From Chloroflexota bacterium (GTDB lineage Bacteria; Chloroflexota; Anaerolineae; Anaerolineales; Villigracilaceae), in contig JAEWVF010000012.1 in NCBI GenBank assembly GCA_023459215.1, forward strand, positions 1 to 15,358: a DNA stretch of 15,358 bases. The letters run 5' to 3'. Below, piece by piece: positions 13,143 through 15,358 of the stretch; the stretch's first letter is position 1, and each line of letters starts with the position of its first letter. The position numbers were made by a program, and so were the translations under genes. The notes under the pieces were generated by a model that saw only the letters and a program-made list of their open reading frames with translations, searched no databases and was not told the origin of the DNA.

Positions 13143-14954
13143 ATGATGCACGGTGGTATGATGCGGCAGATTGCCGAAAAAGAAGAAGAAAAGGCCAAGA
13201 ATACCAGCCAGGTCGCCTGGCGGCTGATTAAATTACTCAAACCTTACTGGAAAATTGTCGCCCTTTCGTTTGCTATGATTTTGATCGGGGCCGCCACGCA
13301 AGGGCTTGGCCCGTACCTGATCGGACTGGCGATTGACCGATTCATCGCCGGCGGCGACCTGCCCGGCCTGTTGTGGACTTCGGCAGCCCTGGCCGGGACT
13401 TTCCTGGTGGGTATGCTCGCCACCCGCTACCAGATTTACACCATGTCGCTGGCCACCCAAAAGCTGCTGGCCGACCTGCGCCGCTCGGTTTTCGAGAAAG
13501 TGCAGGCCCTCGATCTGAAATACGTCGAATCGAAGCAGGCCGGTGACCTGATGAGCCGCCTGGTCAACGACATCGAAGCCATCAACAGCTTCATCAGCCA
13601 GTCGCTGACCCAGATGCTCGGCGCGTTGTTCGCGCTGGTCGGCATCATGATTGCCATGCTCCTGCTCGATTGGCGCCTGGCGCTGGCCTCGCTCTCGGTC
13701 GTGCCGGTGATGATCGTTATGACCAGGGTTTTCTCCGGGCTGGCGCGCACCGCTTTCCGCAAGACGCGCAGCACCATCGGCGATGTTTCCGCTGAGATGG
13801 AAGAGCAAATCAGCGGTGTGAAAGTGGCCCAGGCCTTCAACCGCACCGAAGTCAACGTGCGCCAGTTCTCGGAACGCAACGCCGCCAACCGCAACGCCAA
13901 CGTCTCAGCCAACGCGGTCACCTCCGCCTTCGGCCCGGCGATGGAAGTGCTCTCGACCCTCGATACCGCCCTGGTGGCGGCTCTGGGCGGCTATCTCGCC
14001 ATCCTCGGGCTGGTGACGGTCGGCACGGTGGTAGCTTTCATCCAGTATGTGCAGAACTTCTTCCGCCCGATTGCCACCGTTTCGCAAATGTGGACGCTGG
14101 CCCAATCGGCTTTTGCGGCTGCCGAGCGCGTTTTCGAGCTAATCGACACGCCCCAGACGATCCAGGACGCGCCAAACGCCCAAACCTTACCGCGCATCGA
14201 TGGGCGGGTACAGTTCGAGAACGTTTCCTTCGGTTACGACGACAGCCGCCTGATTCTGAAAGAGGTCAGCCTGGAGGCCGCTCCCGGCCAGACGATTGCC
14301 CTGGTCGGCCCGACCGGCGCGGGCAAGACGACCGCCATCGGCCTGCTGACCCGTTTCTACGAGGTTTCCTCGGGCGCGATCCGCGTCGATGGGCATGACC
14401 TGCGCGAGGTGAGCCAGTTCTCGCTGCGCTCACAAATGGGCATGGTCACCCAGGACCCGTTCCTGTTCTCGGGCACGATCATGGACAATATCCGCTACGG
14501 CAAGCTCTCGGCCAGCGACGAGGAAGTGGTCGCGGCGGCGCAGGCGGCCAACGCTCACAGCTTTATCGAACGCCTGCCCAACGGCTACCAGACCGAAGTC
14601 GGCGAGCGCGGCGGGATGCTCTCACAGGGCCAGCGTCAACTCATCGCCATCGCCCGCGCCGTTTTGGCGGACCCGCGCATCCTGATTCTCGACGAAGCGA
14701 CCGCCAGCATCGACACCCGCACCGAGAAATTGATCCAGTCGGCGCTGAACACGCTGCTCAAGGGCCGCACCTCGTTCGTCATCGCCCACCGCCTTTCGAC
14801 CGTGCGCAACGCCGACCAGGTGCTGGTCATCGACGATGGCCGCATCGTCGAGCGCGGCATCCATGCCGACCTGCTGGCGCAGAACGGGCTGTACGCCGAA
14901 CTGTACAACCGCCAGTTCTACAGCCCGCCCGAAGCCCAGGCCAGCGCGGCCTAA
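13143..14954 (+). CDS. Heterodimeric ABC exporter, half-transporter with catalytic ATPase site
   Basis: A 603-residue half-transporter: Met-rich, charged cytosolic start (1-30), six-helix exporter domain (about 31-330), nucleotide-binding domain (about 350-590). Walker A is GPTGAGKTT (389-397, K395). Walker B is ILILDE with the catalytic E518, and the switch H549 is in VIAHRLST. Its signature is changed to LSQGQ (493-497). Paired with the upstream protein, its Walker motifs face a normal LSGGQ and make the working site, while its LSQGQ faces the partner's D498/Q529 and makes the dead site. The complementarity strongly implies one exporter. The ATG at 13143 has AAGGAG (13129-13134) 8 bases upstream, at the edge of the palindromic repeat. 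Substrate unknown; multidrug or lipid export is typical of the family. Confidence 0.93.
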   Translation: MMHGGMMRQIAEKEEEKAKNTSQVAWRLIKLLKPYWKIVALSFAMILIGAATQGLGPYLIGLAIDRFIAGGDLPGLLWTSAALAGTFLVGMLATRYQIYTMSLATQKLLADLRRSVFEKVQALDLKYVESKQAGDLMSRLVNDIEAINSFISQSLTQMLGALFALVGIMIAMLLLDWRLALASLSVVPVMIVMTRVFSGLARTAFRKTRSTIGDVSAEMEEQISGVKVAQAFNRTEVNVRQFSERNAANRNANVSANAVTSAFGPAMEVLSTLDTALVAALGGYLAILGLVTVGTVVAFIQYVQNFFRPIATVSQMWTLAQSAFAAAERVFELIDTPQTIQDAPNAQTLPRIDGRVQFENVSFGYDDSRLILKEVSLEAAPGQTIALVGPTGAGKTTAIGLLTRFYEVSSGAIRVDGHDLREVSQFSLRSQMGMVTQDPFLFSGTIMDNIRYGKLSASDEEVVAAAQAANAHSFIERLPNGYQTEVGERGGMLSQGQRQLIAIARAVLADPRILILDEATASIDTRTEKLIQSALNTLLKGRTSFVIAHRLSTVRNADQVLVIDDGRIVERGIHADLLAQNGLYAELYNRQFYSPPEAQASAA

Positions 14955-14974
14955 TCAGGCAATTGGCTAGTATC

Positions 14975-15105
14975 TATCCGAAAATAGGAGAGGCTTGTCA
15001 TGTCGAGCGGAGCGAGACATCTTTTCCCGTTGCTAAAGACCTCTCAGTCGCTGAAAAGCGCTCCTTCGAGGTGACATGACCAACAGATGTAATAATTTTC
15101 GGATA
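14975..15105. repeat. Nested palindromic repeat, diverged copy 3 of the dispersed family
   Basis: The core at about 14996-15078 begins TGTCATGTCGAGCG and ends GAGGTGACATGACCAA. GTCATGTC pairs with GACATGAC, and the centre is diverged. It holds the 16-nt block CGCTGAAAAGCGCTCC (15049-15064) also found at 6967-6982. Outside the core is a perfect 11-bp inverted pair, TATCCGAAAAT (14975-14985) and ATTTTCGGATA (15095-15105). The nesting is like that of copy 1, with different outer arms. Confidence 0.7.
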
Positions 15106-15120
15106 AGTTCTTAATTGTTT

Positions 15121-15154
15121 AAAAATCCACAGAGACTTTTCTCTGTGGATTTTT
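15121..15154. terminator. Perfect 15-bp bidirectional terminator
   Basis: AAAAATCCACAGAGA (15121-15135) pairs with TCTCTGTGGATTTTT (15140-15154) around a CTTT loop, with A and T runs on the two sides. It lies 167 bp after the ABC gene and can stop transcription in both directions. Confidence 0.88.
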
Positions 15155-15358
15155 CTTTCTCTTGGGTTGGGGGCTTGTTGTTACGCTCGATTTCGCAAAA
15201 CGGCTCTCCCGTTTTACCGGACAAAAGCTTTAAATTATTTTTTGTTACCGTACATCTGGGATCAAGAAACCTGATTGGAAGCGAAAAATCGGTGAGAAAT
15301 CGAGATTGGATTTGATCGAGTAGTGAACCCAATCCAAACCGAGTCTGAAAAGACTTTT
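15155..15358. other. Gene-free edge region with several small hairpins
   Basis: No convincing gene is visible. The region holds a 7-bp stem AAAACGG (15197-15203) / CCGTTTT (15209-15215) with a CTCTC loop, a 7-bp inverted pair TTGGATT (15306-15312) / AATCCAA (15331-15337), and a stem AGTCT/AGACT (15342-15355) closed by a GAAA tetraloop and running into T residues at the edge. It could be a structured leader of a gene beyond the window or a short RNA. No known riboswitch motif was recognised. With 14955-15120 it makes up a stretch of about 400 bp without a gene. Confidence 0.4.

Noticed and set aside
15111..15332. Short open frames at the right edge (73 codons minus, 66 codons plus)
   Set aside because: Both run through the perfect terminator hairpin, lack ribosome sites and show no recognisable protein pattern.

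Overview
The window looks like a chromosomal stretch from a Chloroflexota bacterium, most likely of the Anaerolineae. This is an inference from gene content (a DUF6062-like twin CxxC/CxxH protein, an HTH-DUF805 fusion, a DUF4184 protein, a membrane-anchored STAND ATPase with a Thr/Pro-rich stalk), from GC-rich codon use, and from dispersed palindromic repeats built on GTCATTTCGA. No rRNA, tRNA or CRISPR array was seen.

Layout. 1-1160: right-hand part of an ISAs1-family insertion sequence, ending in a recognisable terminal inverted repeat. 1215-3016: a two-gene unit (NAD(P)-binding epimerase/reductase-like protein, then a GNAT acetyltransferase), apparently leaderless. 3093-3416: a 107-aa membrane protein with its own promoter. 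It converges on a four-helix membrane protein (3499-4206, minus) whose promoter is covered by two GAAC-N4-GTTC type operator sites resembling LexA boxes. 4368-7786 (minus): a DUF6062-like protein followed by an 830-aa transmembrane STAND ATPase with a duplicated, cysteine-bracketed outer domain. 8040-9379: a LuxR-type HTH/DUF805 fusion with a strong internal start signal, then a multi-pass membrane protein with a TTG start. 9540-11133: a noticeably AT-rich patch holding an unrecognised membrane protein and a DUF4184 protein. 11284-14954: the two halves of a heterodimeric ABC exporter, with complementary active-site changes that predict one working and one degenerate ATPase site. 14955-15358: no gene; it holds a palindromic repeat, a strong terminator and several hairpins of unknown role at the window edge.

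Three copies of one palindromic repeat family lie in the intergenic regions at about 7886-7976, 9442-9519 and 14996-15078. Two are nested inside unrelated 11-12 bp inverted repeats and one is bracketed by 10-bp direct repeats. A second repeat type lies between the two ABC genes, and part of it lies upstream of the STAND gene. The most promising points for follow-up are the double operator at 4241-4272, the transmembrane STAND protein, and the likely two-product HTH-DUF805 gene.
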